Positions 26,212 through 34,823 of a stretch of 64,000 bases of DNA are shown piece by piece. The notes under the pieces were generated by a model. It ran no database searches and was not told the DNA's origin. It saw nothing but the letters and a program-made list of their open reading frames with translations. Within the stretch, counting starts at the first letter, position 1, and the number at the start of each line of letters is the position of its first letter. The stretch comes from an uncultured Roseicyclus sp. GTDB lineage: Bacteria; Pseudomonadota; Alphaproteobacteria; Rhodobacterales; Rhodobacteraceae. The position numbers and the translations under genes are program-made. The stretch spans positions 401,400 through 465,399 of the forward strand of contig CANLEH010000003.1 in the NCBI GenBank assembly GCA_947489665.1, given 5' to 3'.

Positions 26212-27393
26212 TTGGACGGCGACACCCCCATCACGATTGACCTGCTCAGCAGCCTCTCGCAAATCGATGCGGCGGAGTGGGATTCCTGCGCTTGTCCGGA
26301 AGTGGGACGCCCGCTTGATCCCTTCACGGCCTATCGGTTCCTTGACGCGCTGGAACAATCAGGCAGCGTCGGGCCCGGCAGCGGTTGGCAACCGCGCTAC
26401 CTTGTCGCTCGACACGAAGATCAGGCGATTGCCTGCGCGCCGATGTACGCCAAGGGCCATTCCCAGGGTGAATATATCTTCGACCACAATTGGGCCCATG
26501 CCTATGAGAATGCAGGCGGTGAATATTACCCGAAGCTGCAGATCGCGGCCCCATTCACACCTGCGACTGGGCGGCGGTTCCTGACCCGCCCGGGATGGGA
26601 GGCGGTCGGGATCTCCGCCCTGATCCAGGGCGCCGTGCAGATCGCGGCTGATAATGATTTATCGTCTCTCCACGTCACCTTCTGTACCGAGGATGAGGCG
26701 ATTGCCGGTGAAAAGATCGGTCTGATGCGGCGCTGGTCCCAGCAATTCCACTGGTTCAACAACAACTATGCCAGCTTTGACGATTTCCTCGGCTCGCTTT
26801 CCAGCCGCAAACGCAAGAACATCCGCAAGGAACGGGCGCGGGCGCAGGATTTCGGGGGTGAGATCGTCTCGCTTACGGGCGACGCCATCCAGCCCGCGCA
26901 TTGGGATGCGTTCTGGCGGTTCTACCAGGACACCGGCGCGCGCAAATGGGGCCAGCCCTACCTGACACGCGACTTCTTCGATCGCGCCCATGCCACGATG
27001 GCTGATGACATGCTTCTGTGCCTCGCCATCCGGGAGGGCCAACCTGTCGCTGGCGCGCTCAACTTCATCGGGGCCGAGACACTCTATGGCCGTTACTGGG
27101 GCTGTGTCGAAGATCACCCCTGTCTGCACTTCGAGCTGTGCTACTATCAGGCCATAGACTATGCGATTGCCCATGGCTTGAAGCGGGTCGAAGCAGGCGC
27201 ACAGGGAACCCATAAGCTTGCCAGGGGTTATATGCCCGTCACCACGCACTCACTTCATTGGGTGCGAGATGCGGGATTCGCTGAAGCGATCGGCAAATAT
27301 CTTGAGGCCGAACGTGCAGCAGTGGACGAAGAAATCGAGGTTCTGACAGGCTACGGCCCGTTCAGAAAAGCAAATGTGGAGGAGCCGGAATGA
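26212..27393 (+). CDS. FemAB-like / DUF482 acyltransferase (TTG start)
   Basis: The 393-residue product belongs to the GNAT-fold FemAB-like family once called peptidogalycan biosynthesis (DUF482). Recognisable parts are CPEVGRPLDPFTAYRFLDALE (28-48), EYIFDHNWAHAYE (about 86-98), the SSRKRKNIRKERARA stretch (about 196-210) and the C-terminal HKLARGYMPVTTHSLHW. Members are predicted to transfer an aminoacyl or acyl group; the substrate is unknown. The start is TTG 26212 with GGAG seven bases upstream; no in-frame ATG or GTG lies before it. It overlaps phhB by four bases. Confidence 0.87.
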   Translation: MDGDTPITIDLLSSLSQIDAAEWDSCACPEVGRPLDPFTAYRFLDALEQSGSVGPGSGWQPRYLVARHEDQAIACAPMYAKGHSQGEYIFDHNWAHAYENAGGEYYPKLQIAAPFTPATGRRFLTRPGWEAVGISALIQGAVQIAADNDLSSLHVTFCTEDEAIAGEKIGLMRRWSQQFHWFNNNYASFDDFLGSLSSRKRKNIRKERARAQDFGGEIVSLTGDAIQPAHWDAFWRFYQDTGARKWGQPYLTRDFFDRAHATMADDMLLCLAIREGQPVAGALNFIGAETLYGRYWGCVEDHPCLHFELCYYQAIDYAIAHGLKRVEAGAQGTHKLARGYMPVTTHSLHWVRDAGFAEAIGKYLEAERAAVDEEIEVLTGYGPFRKANVEEPE

Positions 27394-27689
27394 CGGCGGA
27401 GAACCTGCAAGGCGCAGATCGTGATGCGGCATTGGCCGAGGTCACTGGGCGTGGCTGGAGCCACGATACAGCCCGTGATGCGATCTCGAAGACCTTCTCC
27501 TTCACGGATTTCTCGGAAGCCTTTGGCTGGATGACCCGCGTTGCGATGGTGGCGGAACAGATAAACCACCACCCGGAATGGTCGAACGTCTACAAGACGG
27601 TCGAGGTCACGCTGACAACACACGATGTCGGCGGACTTTCCACACTCGATATCGCCATGGCATCCAAGATGGATCGCATGGCGGGCTGA
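27390..27689 (+). CDS. phhB: 4a-hydroxytetrahydrobiopterin dehydratase (pterin-4a-carbinolamine dehydratase)
   Basis: PhhB recycles the pterin cofactor after aromatic amino-acid hydroxylation, and homologues occur widely without a known hydroxylase. The 99-residue protein has the family length and the signature EQINHHPEWSNVYKTVEVTL (about residues 56-75) with the paired His, then LSTLDIAMA. No phenylalanine hydroxylase is in the window, so its partner pterin enzyme is unknown. Its ATG overlaps the previous stop. Confidence 0.93.
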   Translation: MTAENLQGADRDAALAEVTGRGWSHDTARDAISKTFSFTDFSEAFGWMTRVAMVAEQINHHPEWSNVYKTVEVTLTTHDVGGLSTLDIAMASKMDRMAG

Positions 27690-27716
27690 CCTCCGGGGCC
27701 ACAATAAGGGCCCGAC

Positions 27717-28610
27717 ATGGACTTTGAAAGTATCCTGAACACCGAAATCGCCGCCGGTACGACCGTCGGCGATGTCTTCACGATTGAATTCCTGGCGAGC
27801 ATCCTCGGCAGCGTCGTCGCCGCCATCCTAATCCTCGTGGCCGCGATCCTGTTTGCGGGTTGGGTCAAGAAACGCATCCGCAAGATCGGCGAAAACCATG
27901 TGCACCTCGACAACACGCTGTTCGCCTTCCTCGGCAATATCGCGCGTTACGTCATCATGGCGTTTGCGCTGCTGTTCATCCTGAACACCTTTGGGGTGCA
28001 GACCACTTCGATCATCGCGGCCCTCGGTGCGGCGGGTGTTGCCATCGGCCTTGCGCTTCAGGGTACGCTTTCAAACGTGGCGGCTGGGATCATGATCATC
28101 CTCTTCCGCCCCATCAAAATTGGCGATTTCGTCGAAGTGGGCGATGAGACGGGTACGGTCAAGAACATCTCGCTCAACATGACCGAACTGGCCAGTAACG
28201 GTAACGTACAGGTGTTCGTTCCGAATTCCGATGTCTGGGGGAACGAAATCAAGAACTATTCGGGCTACGACACCCGCCGCGCCGAATGGACCTTTGGCGT
28301 GGGCTACGGCGTTAACCTGGCCGAGGCCGAGCGGATCATCCGCGAAGTATTGTCCAACGATGGGCGCACCCATGCGGAGCCCGCGCCATGGGTGCAAGTG
28401 AACAACTGGAACGATTCATCGGTAGATTTCCTCGTCCGCGCCTGGGTCGACCAGCCGCAATACTGGGATTATCAGGCCGATATCAAACGCAAGCTGAAAG
28501 AGGCATTTGACGAGAAGGGTATCGATATTCCGTTCCCCACACGAACCGTCATCCACGACAATGCGCCAATCCGGTTGGCGGCGAGCCCGCAAGAGGTTGC
28601 CGCCGAATAA
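27717..28610 (+). CDS. mscS: Small-conductance mechanosensitive channel (MscS family)
   Basis: MscS channels open under membrane tension to release solutes after osmotic downshock. The 297-residue protein has three N-terminal hydrophobic segments (about 18-48, 73-92, 97-130). The pore helix reads AALGAAGVAIGLALQGTLSNVAAGIMI, the Gly/Ala-packed TM3. A beta domain follows (FRPIKIGDFVEVGDETGTVKNISL) and then the cytoplasmic cage. A strong terminator comes four bases after the stop. A second osmotic channel (mscL) lies at 47.5 kb. Confidence 0.93.
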   Translation: MDFESILNTEIAAGTTVGDVFTIEFLASILGSVVAAILILVAAILFAGWVKKRIRKIGENHVHLDNTLFAFLGNIARYVIMAFALLFILNTFGVQTTSIIAALGAAGVAIGLALQGTLSNVAAGIMIILFRPIKIGDFVEVGDETGTVKNISLNMTELASNGNVQVFVPNSDVWGNEIKNYSGYDTRRAEWTFGVGYGVNLAEAERIIREVLSNDGRTHAEPAPWVQVNNWNDSSVDFLVRAWVDQPQYWDYQADIKRKLKEAFDEKGIDIPFPTRTVIHDNAPIRLAASPQEVAAE

Positions 28611-28613
28611 AGG

Positions 28614-28645
28614 AAAGCCCCGGAGGTTGCTCCGGGGCTTTTTTT
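28614..28645 (+). terminator. Rho-independent terminator after mscS (possibly bidirectional)
   Basis: AAAGCCCCGGA / TCCGGGGCTTT forms an 11-bp perfect stem with loop GGTTGC and continues into seven T. The peroxiredoxin gene ends 28 bases beyond in the other direction; its strand has a weaker T-rich tail (TTTCCTTTATT), so the hairpin may serve both. Confidence 0.93.
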
Positions 28646-28672
28646 ATTTGCAGGGGAATGTCAGCACAGACC

Positions 28673-29161
28673 TCAGATCTGGTCCAACAGCGTCTCGCCC
28701 GCCGAAACCTCGCAAACGCCCGGGCCTTCTTCGACATTCACGACCTTCACGACGCCGTCCTCGGTATACATCGCATAGCGGCGTGAGCGGTCGTAAAAGC
28801 CCACCGGCTCCGCCGTCCAATTCATGCCGATGGCCTTGGTGAACGCAGCAGACGCATCGCCGAGCATCGTAATCCCCGCGTCTTTTGCGCCCGTGCTATC
28901 ACCCCAGGCGTCCATCACGAATGGGTCGTTCACTGACACGCAGATGATCTCATCTACGCCTTTGGCGTCGAAACCATCTTTGGTGCGCATGAACGACGGC
29001 ACATGGGCTGAGGTGCAGGTGCCGGTATACGCGCCGGGCAGCCCGAAGATCACAACTTTGCGGCCTTTGGTCAGGCTGTCCATTTCAACCTGCTCAGGGC
29101 CTTCGGCGCCGATGCGAAGGACGGTGGCATTGGGCAGTGTATCGCCTGCGGAAATGGACAT
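28673..29161 (-). CDS. Peroxiredoxin (Prx5 type)
   Basis: This thiol peroxidase reduces peroxides with a Cys. The 162-residue protein has the Prx5 motif PGAYTGTCTSAHVPSF with peroxidatic Cys49, a second Cys near 74 (EIICVSVND), and the helical segment MLGDASAAFTKAIG. No fused glutaredoxin domain is present. ATG 29161 has GGAGAGA upstream; the much longer ORF from 29653 reads antisense through the flavoprotein gene and is rejected. It is divergent from the FAD reductase, 75 bases away. Confidence 0.93.
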   Translation of the reverse strand: MSISAGDTLPNATVLRIGAEGPEQVEMDSLTKGRKVVIFGLPGAYTGTCTSAHVPSFMRTKDGFDAKGVDEIICVSVNDPFVMDAWGDSTGAKDAGITMLGDASAAFTKAIGMNWTAEPVGFYDRSRRYAMYTEDGVVKVVNVEEGPGVCEVSAGETLLDQI

Positions 29162-29236
29162 GGGGGTCTCTCCTGCTTGTCGAGTTCGTTGTTGCGCATA
29201 TAGGGTCCGCTCGAAGCACGCCAACAGGAAAGCACC

Positions 29237-30445
29237 ATGGATCGGATAATCGTTGTCGGGGCAGGGCAGGCCGGGGCTGCCTGTGTTGCGAAATTGCGGG
29301 CCGAGGGATTTGAGGGCGCAATCACCCTGATTGGCGATGAGCCCGCGCCCCCCTATCAACGTCCGCCACTTTCCAAGGCCTACCTGCTGGGTGACATGGA
29401 GTTGGAGCGGCTCTACCTCCGCCCGCTCGAATGGTATGCTGAAAACACAATTGATTTGCGGATGGGCCAACCGGTTGAGGCCGTCGATGCCTCTGCCAAG
29501 ACGGTCACCGTTGGCGGCGAGGCTCTGCCCTACGACGCGCTTGTCTTCGCCACCGGATCCACGCCTCGCCATCTTCCGGCCGAGATCGGTGGCAACCTGC
29601 GTGGCGTCCACGTTGTACGCACCTTGGCGGATGTCGATGCAATGGAACCCCAAGTGCGCGAGGATGGCCGGGCCCTGATCGTTGGCGGCGGTTATATCGG
29701 GCTGGAGGCGGCGGCAGTGGCGCGCAAACGCGGCATGGACGTGACCGTGATTGAGGCCGCCCCTCGCATTCTTGGCCGCGTTGCCTGTGCTGAGACGGCG
29801 GATTATTTTCGCGACCTACACGAAAGCCATGGCGTGACCATCAAGGAAGGCGTCGGGCTGGAATGTCTTGATGCCGCCGACCGCAGGGTTGTCGGTGCGA
29901 TGCTTAACAACGGCGAAGAGCATCCCTATGATCTGGTGGTCGCCGGGATTGGTGTGACGCCAAATGACGCTTTGGCGGCAATGGCTGGCGTAACGCTGGA
30001 AAACGGCATCGCAACAGACGCGCGCGGGCGCACCTCGGACCCGTCCATCTGGGCGGCTGGGGATTGTGCGTCCTTGCCGTTCCGGGGCGAACGCATCCGG
30101 CTGGAATCTGTCCAGAATGCGATTGATCAGGCAGAAGCTGTCGCGAAAAACATTCTCGGCGCAGGCGAGGATTATGAGCCCAAGCCGTGGTTCTGGTCGG
30201 ACCAGTACGACGTCAAACTACAGATCGCGGGTCTGAACCTTGGCTATGACCGCGTGGCCGTCCGCGACGGCGGTAAGGCGCGCTCGCATTGGTATTACAA
30301 GGGTGATGATTTGCTGGCCGTTGATGCGATGAATGACCCGCGTGGCTACATGATCGGCAAGCGCCTGATCGAGGCTGGGAAGTCCCCTGCGCCCGCGGTG
30401 GTCGCGGACCCGGAAAGTGATCTGAAGGCACTTCTCAAGGCATGA
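29237..30445 (+). CDS. FAD/NAD-dependent ferredoxin reductase-like flavoprotein
   Basis: A 402-residue pyridine-nucleotide oxidoreductase of the putidaredoxin/rhodocoxin-reductase type. FAD motif VGAGQAGAACVAKLR (7-21), the ATG motif VFATGSTPRHLP (about 98-109), NAD motif LIVGGGYIGLEAAAVARKRG (about 147-166), and the second FAD contact IWAAGDCA (about 273-280) are intact. The C-terminal dimer domain contains WFWSDQYDVKLQ. Such enzymes pass electrons to a 2Fe-2S ferredoxin and a P450 or dioxygenase, but none is adjacent, so the partner is unknown. It is followed at ten bases by rsmD. Confidence 0.9.
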   Translation: MDRIIVVGAGQAGAACVAKLRAEGFEGAITLIGDEPAPPYQRPPLSKAYLLGDMELERLYLRPLEWYAENTIDLRMGQPVEAVDASAKTVTVGGEALPYDALVFATGSTPRHLPAEIGGNLRGVHVVRTLADVDAMEPQVREDGRALIVGGGYIGLEAAAVARKRGMDVTVIEAAPRILGRVACAETADYFRDLHESHGVTIKEGVGLECLDAADRRVVGAMLNNGEEHPYDLVVAGIGVTPNDALAAMAGVTLENGIATDARGRTSDPSIWAAGDCASLPFRGERIRLESVQNAIDQAEAVAKNILGAGEDYEPKPWFWSDQYDVKLQIAGLNLGYDRVAVRDGGKARSHWYYKGDDLLAVDAMNDPRGYMIGKRLIEAGKSPAPAVVADPESDLKALLKA

Positions 30446-30455
30446 GGCCAAGGAC

Positions 30456-31013
30456 ATGAGGATCGTCGGCGGCCGTCTGCGCGGCAAAAAGCTGGCCGAT
30501 GTGGGTGCAGGCGATGCAGCCGCGCATCTGCGTCCCACCACGGACCGCGTGCGCGAAAGCCTGTTCAACCTTCTGACAAACGGTCGCAACGGTGATTTGG
30601 TCACCGGAACCCGCGTGCTCGACCTTTTCGCAGGCACCGGCGCACTCGGTCTGGAGGCGCTCAGCCGCGGCGCAATCCACGCCACCTTCGTCGACAATGG
30701 CACTGCAGCCCGCGCGCTCCTGCGCGAAAACATCGCCGCTTGCTCCGTCCAAGGCATCACCAAGGTCTTCCGCAAGGATGTGCGCCAGATTGGCCCTGCG
30801 CAAAAAGCCTGCGGCCTGATTTTTCTCGACCCGCCCTATGGTCAGGCCCTCGGTGAAGAGGTGCTCCCGATCCTCGCCAACGAAGGCTGGCTCGCCTCCG
30901 GCGCCACGGTCGTTTGGGAGGAGGACGCCGCCCCCATCGTCCCCGCCCCCTTCGAGACCCTCGACCAACGCAAATACGGCAATACAACCATCACCCTCCT
31001 GAGGTTCCCATGA
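30456..31013 (+). CDS. rsmD: 16S rRNA m2G966 methyltransferase
   Basis: RsmD methylates guanine 966 of 16S rRNA on the 30S subunit. The 185-residue SAM enzyme has the N-terminal MRIVGGRLRGKKL and LRPTTDRVRESLFN (the RsmD hallmark), the SAM loop LDLFAGTGALGLEAL (55-69) and the catalytic DPPY (125-128). The stop overlaps the HAD-phosphatase ATG (ATGA), so the two are coupled. Length is typical. Confidence 0.94.
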   Translation: MRIVGGRLRGKKLADVGAGDAAAHLRPTTDRVRESLFNLLTNGRNGDLVTGTRVLDLFAGTGALGLEALSRGAIHATFVDNGTAARALLRENIAACSVQGITKVFRKDVRQIGPAQKACGLIFLDPPYGQALGEEVLPILANEGWLASGATVVWEEDAAPIVPAPFETLDQRKYGNTTITLLRFP

Positions 31014-31654
31014 CACCCGATCTTGTCATCTTCGATTGCGACGGCGTGCTCGTGGACAGCGAACCTTTGACCAATGCTGTCATGGCCGAAGACCTGACGG
31101 AACGCGGCCTTCCCTTGACCGCCGAAGAAGCGATGACGCATTTCATCGGCGGCACCATCCCCGGCGTGGCCGTAAAGGCGCGCGATATGGGGGCGGATAT
31201 TCCCGACGATTGGGTAGAGCAGATCTACACCAAAATGTACGCGCGCCTGCGCGAAGGCGTTGATCCGATCCCCGGTGTCATTGCCGTGCTTGACACGCTT
31301 GATGCGGCGGGCCTGCCCTATTGCGTGGCGTCCAACGGGTCAGACGAAAAGATGGAGATCACCCTCGGCGCCACTGGCATGACCTCCCGGATGAAAGGGC
31401 GATTGTTTTCGGCCCATGCGCTTGGCGTCTCCAAACCCGACCCCGACCTGTTCGAAATCGCCGCCCGCGACATGGGCGTCACCCCGGACCGCGCCGTCGT
31501 TATAGAAGACAGCGCCACCGGCGCGTTGGCAGCCAAACGCGCAGGCATGGCCTGCTTTGGCTATGCGCCCGAGGACGGCGAAGGCCTCGCCCAACACGGC
31601 GCGACGATCTTCCGCGACATGCACGACCTGCCTGCGCTTCTCGGTCTGAAGTAA
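31010..31654 (+). CDS. HAD-superfamily hydrolase (beta-phosphoglucomutase-like)
   Basis: A 214-residue HAD phosphatase of subfamily IA. The nucleophile Asp9 and acid Asp11 are in FDCDGVLVDSEP. The Thr/Ser motif II is VASNG (about 105-109), the lysine motif III is SKPDPDLF (about 140-147), and motif IV is VVIEDSATGALAAKRAGM (about 162-179). A cap domain lies between residues 15 and 85. The substrate is a small phosphometabolite that cannot be specified. The start overlaps rsmD by four bases. Confidence 0.92.
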   Translation: MTPDLVIFDCDGVLVDSEPLTNAVMAEDLTERGLPLTAEEAMTHFIGGTIPGVAVKARDMGADIPDDWVEQIYTKMYARLREGVDPIPGVIAVLDTLDAAGLPYCVASNGSDEKMEITLGATGMTSRMKGRLFSAHALGVSKPDPDLFEIAARDMGVTPDRAVVIEDSATGALAAKRAGMACFGYAPEDGEGLAQHGATIFRDMHDLPALLGLK

Positions 31655-31760
31655 TCCACAGAAACCGCATGTTGTGGGTCTTGTTTACCGAATCTCAATA
31701 TGGGACGTTCACTCAATAACGAGCATTCGAACCAAACTTTAAGCAGGCTGCCCTCCACCC

Positions 31761-33821
31761 ATGCTGGTCGCGCATCCCGACGCCTCTGCAATCCTGAAGT
31801 CGACTTTTGGCTTCGACGACTTTCGGCCTGGCCAGGCCGAGATCGTGGAGGCTGTCGCGTCAGGCAAAAACGTGCTCGCTATCATGCCAACTGGCGGCGG
31901 CAAAAGCCTGTGCTTTCAGCTGCCTGCGCTGATGCGCGACGGGGTTACTGTTGTCATCTCGCCCCTCATCGCACTGATGCGCGATCAGGTCCGCGGCCTG
32001 CGCGAGGCAGGGGTTGAGGCAGGCGCTCTAACCTCCGGCAATACGCCCGAGGAAACGGATGCCGTCTGGGAAGGCCTGCAAAACGGTACCCTGAAACTCC
32101 TCTACATCGCGCCCGAACGCCTTGCCTCAGGCGGCACCGAACGGATGCTCAGTCGCGCCGGTGTCAGCCTGATCGCCGTGGATGAGGCCCATTGTGTCAG
32201 CCAATGGGGCCATGATTTCCGCCCCGACTACCTGCGCATCGGGGCGCTGCGCCGCGCGCTCAATGTGCCCATCGCCGCCTTCACCGCCACCGCCGACGCT
32301 GAAACCCGCACCGAGATCTGCCACCGCCTGTTCGACGATAACGAGCCCGAGATCTTCCTGCGCGGCTTTGACCGCCCAAACCTCGCTCTGGCCTTTGAGG
32401 TCAAAAACCAACCCCGCCAACAAATCCTCTCCTTCGCCGCCGCCCGTAAAGGCCAATCCGGCATCGTCTACACCGGTACCCGCGCCAAGACAGAGACACT
32501 GGCACAGGGCCTGCGCGAGGCCGGGCACAATGCTTGTCACTACCATGCCGGTATGGATGTCGATGATCGCCGCGTCGTTGAACAGCGCTTCAACACGGAA
32601 GATGGCTTGATCGTCTGCGCCACGGTGGCCTTCGGGATGGGCGTCGACAAACCCGACATCCGCTGGGTCGCCCATGCCGACCTGCCGAAAAGCATTGAAA
32701 GTTACTATCAGGAAATCGGCCGCGCGGGCCGGGATGGGTCACCTGCCGATACACTCACGCTCTACGGCCCCGATGATATTCGCTTTCGCCGCCAACAGAT
32801 CGACGAAGGCCTGGCCCCCCCCGAACGGAAAGAAGCCGACCATGCCCGCCTGAACGCACTGCTGGGTCTGGCTGAGGCGCAGGGATGTCGCCGTCAGGTT
32901 TTGCTTGGCTATTTTGGCGAACAGGCCGACGGCTGCGGCAATTGCGATCTCTGCGAAAAGCCACCTGAGCTGTTCGATGCCTCTGTCGCCGTGCAAAAGG
33001 CGCTGTCAGCCATGCTGCGCACAGGTGAATTTTTCGGGGCAGGTCATCTGATCGATGTGCTGCTTGGCGCGGACAACGACAAGATCCGTCAACGCGGTCA
33101 TGATCGGCTGTCCGTCTACGGTGTTGGAACCGAATTCGACAAACGCCAATGGCAGGCTGTCTTCCGGCAGATGATGGGTCGCGATTTGATCCGCCCGGAT
33201 CCGGGCCGCCACGGTGCCTTCCGCATGACCGATGCCGCTCGGCCAATCCTGCGGGGTGAGGCCTCGATCACGCTGCGCAAAGACACCATTACCAAGGCCC
33301 CCCGCCGGCCCGCCGTGAAGATGCTGGTCAGCGAAGAAGACGCACCTCTGATGTCGGCCCTCAAGGCCAGGCGCCGCGCATTGGCCGAGGATGCGCGCGT
33401 GCCGGCCTATGTGATCTTCACCGACAAGACACTGATCGAAATGGCCGAAACCAAACCCACCAGCCTCGACGCCATGGCGCGCATCTCGGGCGTCGGCGCG
33501 ACCAAACTGGAGCGTTACGGCGCGGCCTTCCTTGAGGTCATTACCGGCGACGCGCCAGAGCCCGTCCACCCCGCCCGCCGTGCGCTGGCAGGCCGTGACG
33601 CGGGCGATGTCTTCGACCGCCTGATGGAAGCCAGTCAGGAGCTGATGCGCGGCGATGACGGGACCGGAAAATACCTCTCTGTCACCCATTCGACATTGCG
33701 GAAAATCGCAGAACGTAAGCCCGACAGCCTGGAGGCGCTGGCCCGTATCAACGGCATGTCCGACCAAAAGGCCGACCGCTTTGGCGAAGCCTTCCTCGAT
33801 GTGTTGAGAGAAGCTGGATAA
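31761..33821 (+). CDS. recQ: ATP-dependent DNA helicase RecQ
   Basis: RecQ unwinds recombination and fork intermediates. The 686-residue protein has Walker A PTGGGKS (43-49), the DEAH box (about 137), the FTATAD motif III, and the HAGMD / GFGMGVDKPDIRWV motifs. A zinc site follows (GCRRQVLLGYFGE, CGNCDLC), then a winged-helix RQC. The C-terminus appears to carry two HRDC domains in tandem (about 510-585 and 610-684, each with a TLxxxAxxKPxSLxAxAxIxG pattern), where many RecQ proteins have one. No start alternatives are needed. yaaA follows 42 bases on. Confidence 0.95.
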   Translation: MLVAHPDASAILKSTFGFDDFRPGQAEIVEAVASGKNVLAIMPTGGGKSLCFQLPALMRDGVTVVISPLIALMRDQVRGLREAGVEAGALTSGNTPEETDAVWEGLQNGTLKLLYIAPERLASGGTERMLSRAGVSLIAVDEAHCVSQWGHDFRPDYLRIGALRRALNVPIAAFTATADAETRTEICHRLFDDNEPEIFLRGFDRPNLALAFEVKNQPRQQILSFAAARKGQSGIVYTGTRAKTETLAQGLREAGHNACHYHAGMDVDDRRVVEQRFNTEDGLIVCATVAFGMGVDKPDIRWVAHADLPKSIESYYQEIGRAGRDGSPADTLTLYGPDDIRFRRQQIDEGLAPPERKEADHARLNALLGLAEAQGCRRQVLLGYFGEQADGCGNCDLCEKPPELFDASVAVQKALSAMLRTGEFFGAGHLIDVLLGADNDKIRQRGHDRLSVYGVGTEFDKRQWQAVFRQMMGRDLIRPDPGRHGAFRMTDAARPILRGEASITLRKDTITKAPRRPAVKMLVSEEDAPLMSALKARRRALAEDARVPAYVIFTDKTLIEMAETKPTSLDAMARISGVGATKLERYGAAFLEVITGDAPEPVHPARRALAGRDAGDVFDRLMEASQELMRGDDGTGKYLSVTHSTLRKIAERKPDSLEALARINGMSDQKADRFGEAFLDVLREAG

Positions 33822-33863
33822 CAGCGCGCTGCCGCTTACATCCAACCAAAAGGAGGACCGCCC

Positions 33864-34646
33864 ATGCTGACCGTAATCTCGCCCGCCAAACGCCTCGATT
33901 GGGCGGAGCGCACGACCCACATGACGGCGCCCGATTTCGCGGATGACGCGGTGAAACTGGCGCGCGTGGCCAAGCGACTTAGCCAAAAGGACCTATCGAA
34001 GCTGATGGATATCAGCCCCGACCTCGCCAAGTTAAACGCGGGCCGCTTCAAGGCGTTCGAGGATGCGCCCGAAGGCGAACGTCCGGCGGCGCTGGCGTTT
34101 GCCGGAGACACCTATATGGGGTTGGAAGCCGCCAGCCTCGACGACGACACGATGGCCTATGCGCAGGACCATCTGCGCATTCTCTCAGGGCTCTACGGTC
34201 TCCTGCGCCCCCTCGATGCGATCCGACCCTATCGTCTGGAAATGGGCAGCCGATTGAAGACCCGCAAAGGCGCAAACCTCTACGCCTATTGGGGGCCGCG
34301 TATCGCCGAGGCTTTGAACGAACAGGCGAAAGGCGTCGGCACGGATACCCTCGTGAACTGTGCCTCGGTCGAGTATTTCTCCGCCGTCGATGAAAAGGCC
34401 CTCGACCTGCAAATCATCACCCCACAATTCTTTGAAGACAAACCAGCCGGACCCAAAATCGTCAGCTTCTTCGCCAAGAAGGCGCGCGGCGCCATGGCCC
34501 GGTTTATCGTTGAGCACCGCCTGACATCACCGGATCAAATCCTCGATTTTGACACCGGCGGTTATGAACACGCCCCCGACCTCAGCACACCGGGCAAGCC
34601 GGCCTTCTTCCGCACCGAGGAACGGGCACAAGCCGCAGCCGCCTAA
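33864..34646 (+). CDS. yaaA: Peroxide stress protein YaaA
   Basis: YaaA (DUF328) is an OxyR-controlled protein in E. coli that lowers unincorporated iron during hydrogen-peroxide stress and binds DNA. The 260-residue protein starts with the family's LTVISPAKRLDW and has YTGL-like AGDTYMGLEAAS (about 75), LRILSGLYGLLRPLDAIRPYRLEMG (about 108-132), and KIVSFFAKKARGAMARF. Length is typical. A GGAGG site precedes the ATG. It is followed by a cluster of hairpins. Confidence 0.93.
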   Translation: MLTVISPAKRLDWAERTTHMTAPDFADDAVKLARVAKRLSQKDLSKLMDISPDLAKLNAGRFKAFEDAPEGERPAALAFAGDTYMGLEAASLDDDTMAYAQDHLRILSGLYGLLRPLDAIRPYRLEMGSRLKTRKGANLYAYWGPRIAEALNEQAKGVGTDTLVNCASVEYFSAVDEKALDLQIITPQFFEDKPAGPKIVSFFAKKARGAMARFIVEHRLTSPDQILDFDTGGYEHAPDLSTPGKPAFFRTEERAQAAAA

Positions 34647-34686
34647 GGCCACCCTGCCTTCCTTGTTTCAAAAATACCTCGGGGGA

Positions 34687-34731
34687 GTCCGAAGGACGGG
34701 GCAGAGCCCCCCATTTCGGATTGAGAAATGG
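34687..34731 (+). repeat. Three consecutive stem-loops after yaaA (putative repetitive element)
   Basis: GTCC/GGAC (34687-34697), GGGGC/GCCCC (34698-34710) and CCATTTC/GAAATGG (34711-34731) are back-to-back perfect hairpins, with no spacer between them. They follow the stretch TTTCAAAAATACCTCGGGGG. From memory, similar TTTCAAAAATACTC-type units recur between genes in roseobacters; this cannot be verified here. It lies between convergent genes. Confidence 0.6.
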
Positions 34732-34762
34732 TAAACGGCATTCTGATAAATTATTTAAAACA

Positions 34763-34792
34763 GTAGGTTAAGCCTACCTATCACGCGTGATA
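34763..34792. repeat. Palindrome pair in an AT-rich pocket
   Basis: GTAGG-TTAAG-CCTAC (34763-34777) is followed after one base by the uninterrupted 14-bp palindrome TATCACGCGTGATA (34779-34792). The flank at 34741-34760 is strikingly AT-rich for this genome. No identity is assigned. Confidence 0.45.
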
Positions 34793-34823
34793 AGCAGTGA
34801 GAACAGCCGCGGGGCCTACGATC

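Noticed and set aside
29162-29653. Upstream extension of the peroxiredoxin to 29653
   Set aside because: The extension is antisense to the flavoprotein gene; GGAGAGA precedes the ATG at 29161.
33006-33986. 326-codon minus-strand frame opposite recQ
   Set aside because: Antisense to the RQC/HRDC part of recQ and lacks any recognisable domain.
34741-34800. The AT-rich palindromes after yaaA as a dif site
   Set aside because: The half-sites do not match the XerC/XerD consensus as I know it; genome position relative to the terminus is unknown.
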